Positions 63,981-64,000 of a DNA stretch of 64,000 bases are shown in pieces. The DNA lies in NCBI GenBank assembly GCA_018136815.1, contig CM030936.1, positions 2,755,079 through 2,819,078 of the forward strand, given 5' to 3'. The notes beneath the pieces were generated by a model. It made no database searches. It had not been told where the DNA came from and saw only the letters and a program-made list of their open reading frames with translations. This DNA comes from Isochrysis galbana. Taxonomy: Eukaryota > Haptophyta > Isochrysidales > Isochrysidaceae. Positions within the stretch are counted from its first letter, which is position 1, and every line of letters begins with the position of its first letter. The position numbers were made by a program, and so were the translations under genes.

Positions 63981-64000
63981 TAGGGGGATGCGAGCATGCA

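Overview
This is nuclear DNA from a photosynthetic eukaryote, most likely a haptophyte alga. The evidence is a spliced fucoxanthin-chlorophyll a/c-type antenna gene in two copies, short GT-AG introns (59 to about 350 nt), GC-rich genes, long homopolymer and CT tracts, and typical eukaryotic families (spliceosomal CWC24/RNF113, CCDC6, LAMTOR5, F-box/RCC1, SMP lipid-transfer, CFAP20DC-like). No operons, ribosome binding sites or CRISPR arrays are present. A 100-base run of N at 46801-46900 marks an assembly gap. All calls come from reading the sequence; no database search was run.

Layout. 0.4-3.2 kb: IQ/PH-domain gene (-). 3.3-6.9 kb: repeats, including an old LINE 3' end. 7.0-7.9 kb: probable acidic-tailed protein (+). 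8.6-9.5 kb: hairpin-headed retroposon with a 281-residue ORF. 9.7-10.8 kb: RNF113/CWC24 (-). 11.7-14.4 kb: alpha/beta hydrolase (-) head-to-head with LAMTOR5-like (+). 15.2-16.3 kb: inverted retroposon ends. 16.8-18.0 kb: 3-hydroxyisobutyrate dehydrogenase-like gene, three exons (-). 18.3-23.9 kb: tRNA-Val, minisatellite, LINE reverse-transcriptase debris, a terminal-inverted-repeat element carrying a second identical tRNA-Val, and a Copia-type 5' end. 24.8-25.6 and 36.6-37.5 kb: the two antenna genes, identical over about 859 bp including the intron. 27.5-36.1 kb: a truncated gene, Copia debris, a complete hairpin-headed retroposon and an SMP-domain gene. 39.2-43.6 kb: an unrecognised three-exon gene (-) head-to-head with a seven-exon CCDC6-like gene (+) across a giant CT tract. 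44.2-48.1 kb: LINE with target-site duplication, retroposon ORF, AT-rich truncated Asp/Asn beta-hydroxylase-like gene, gap, another retroposon. 48.6-50.1 kb: F-box/RCC1 gene. 50.4 kb: interstitial telomere repeats. 51-52 kb: tandem retroposon units. 52.8-55.3 kb: CID/Arg-rich RNA-processing gene. 55.8-59.3 kb: complete retroposon abutting a zinc-finger gene fragment, retroelement ORF, LINE 3' end. 59.6 kb: small MGQY-type protein. 60.5-64 kb: C-terminal part of a CFAP20DC-like gene (-), 5' end outside the window.

The most interesting signal is a dispersed retroposon family. At least ten copies begin with a short hairpin whose stem changes by compensatory substitution between copies, with an ATGG start only 4-12 bases beyond it. 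Two copies are bounded by 16- and 18-bp target-site duplications that place the 5' end at, or within two bases of, the hairpin. Different 3' ends are attached to this common head. I do not recognise it as a described element.
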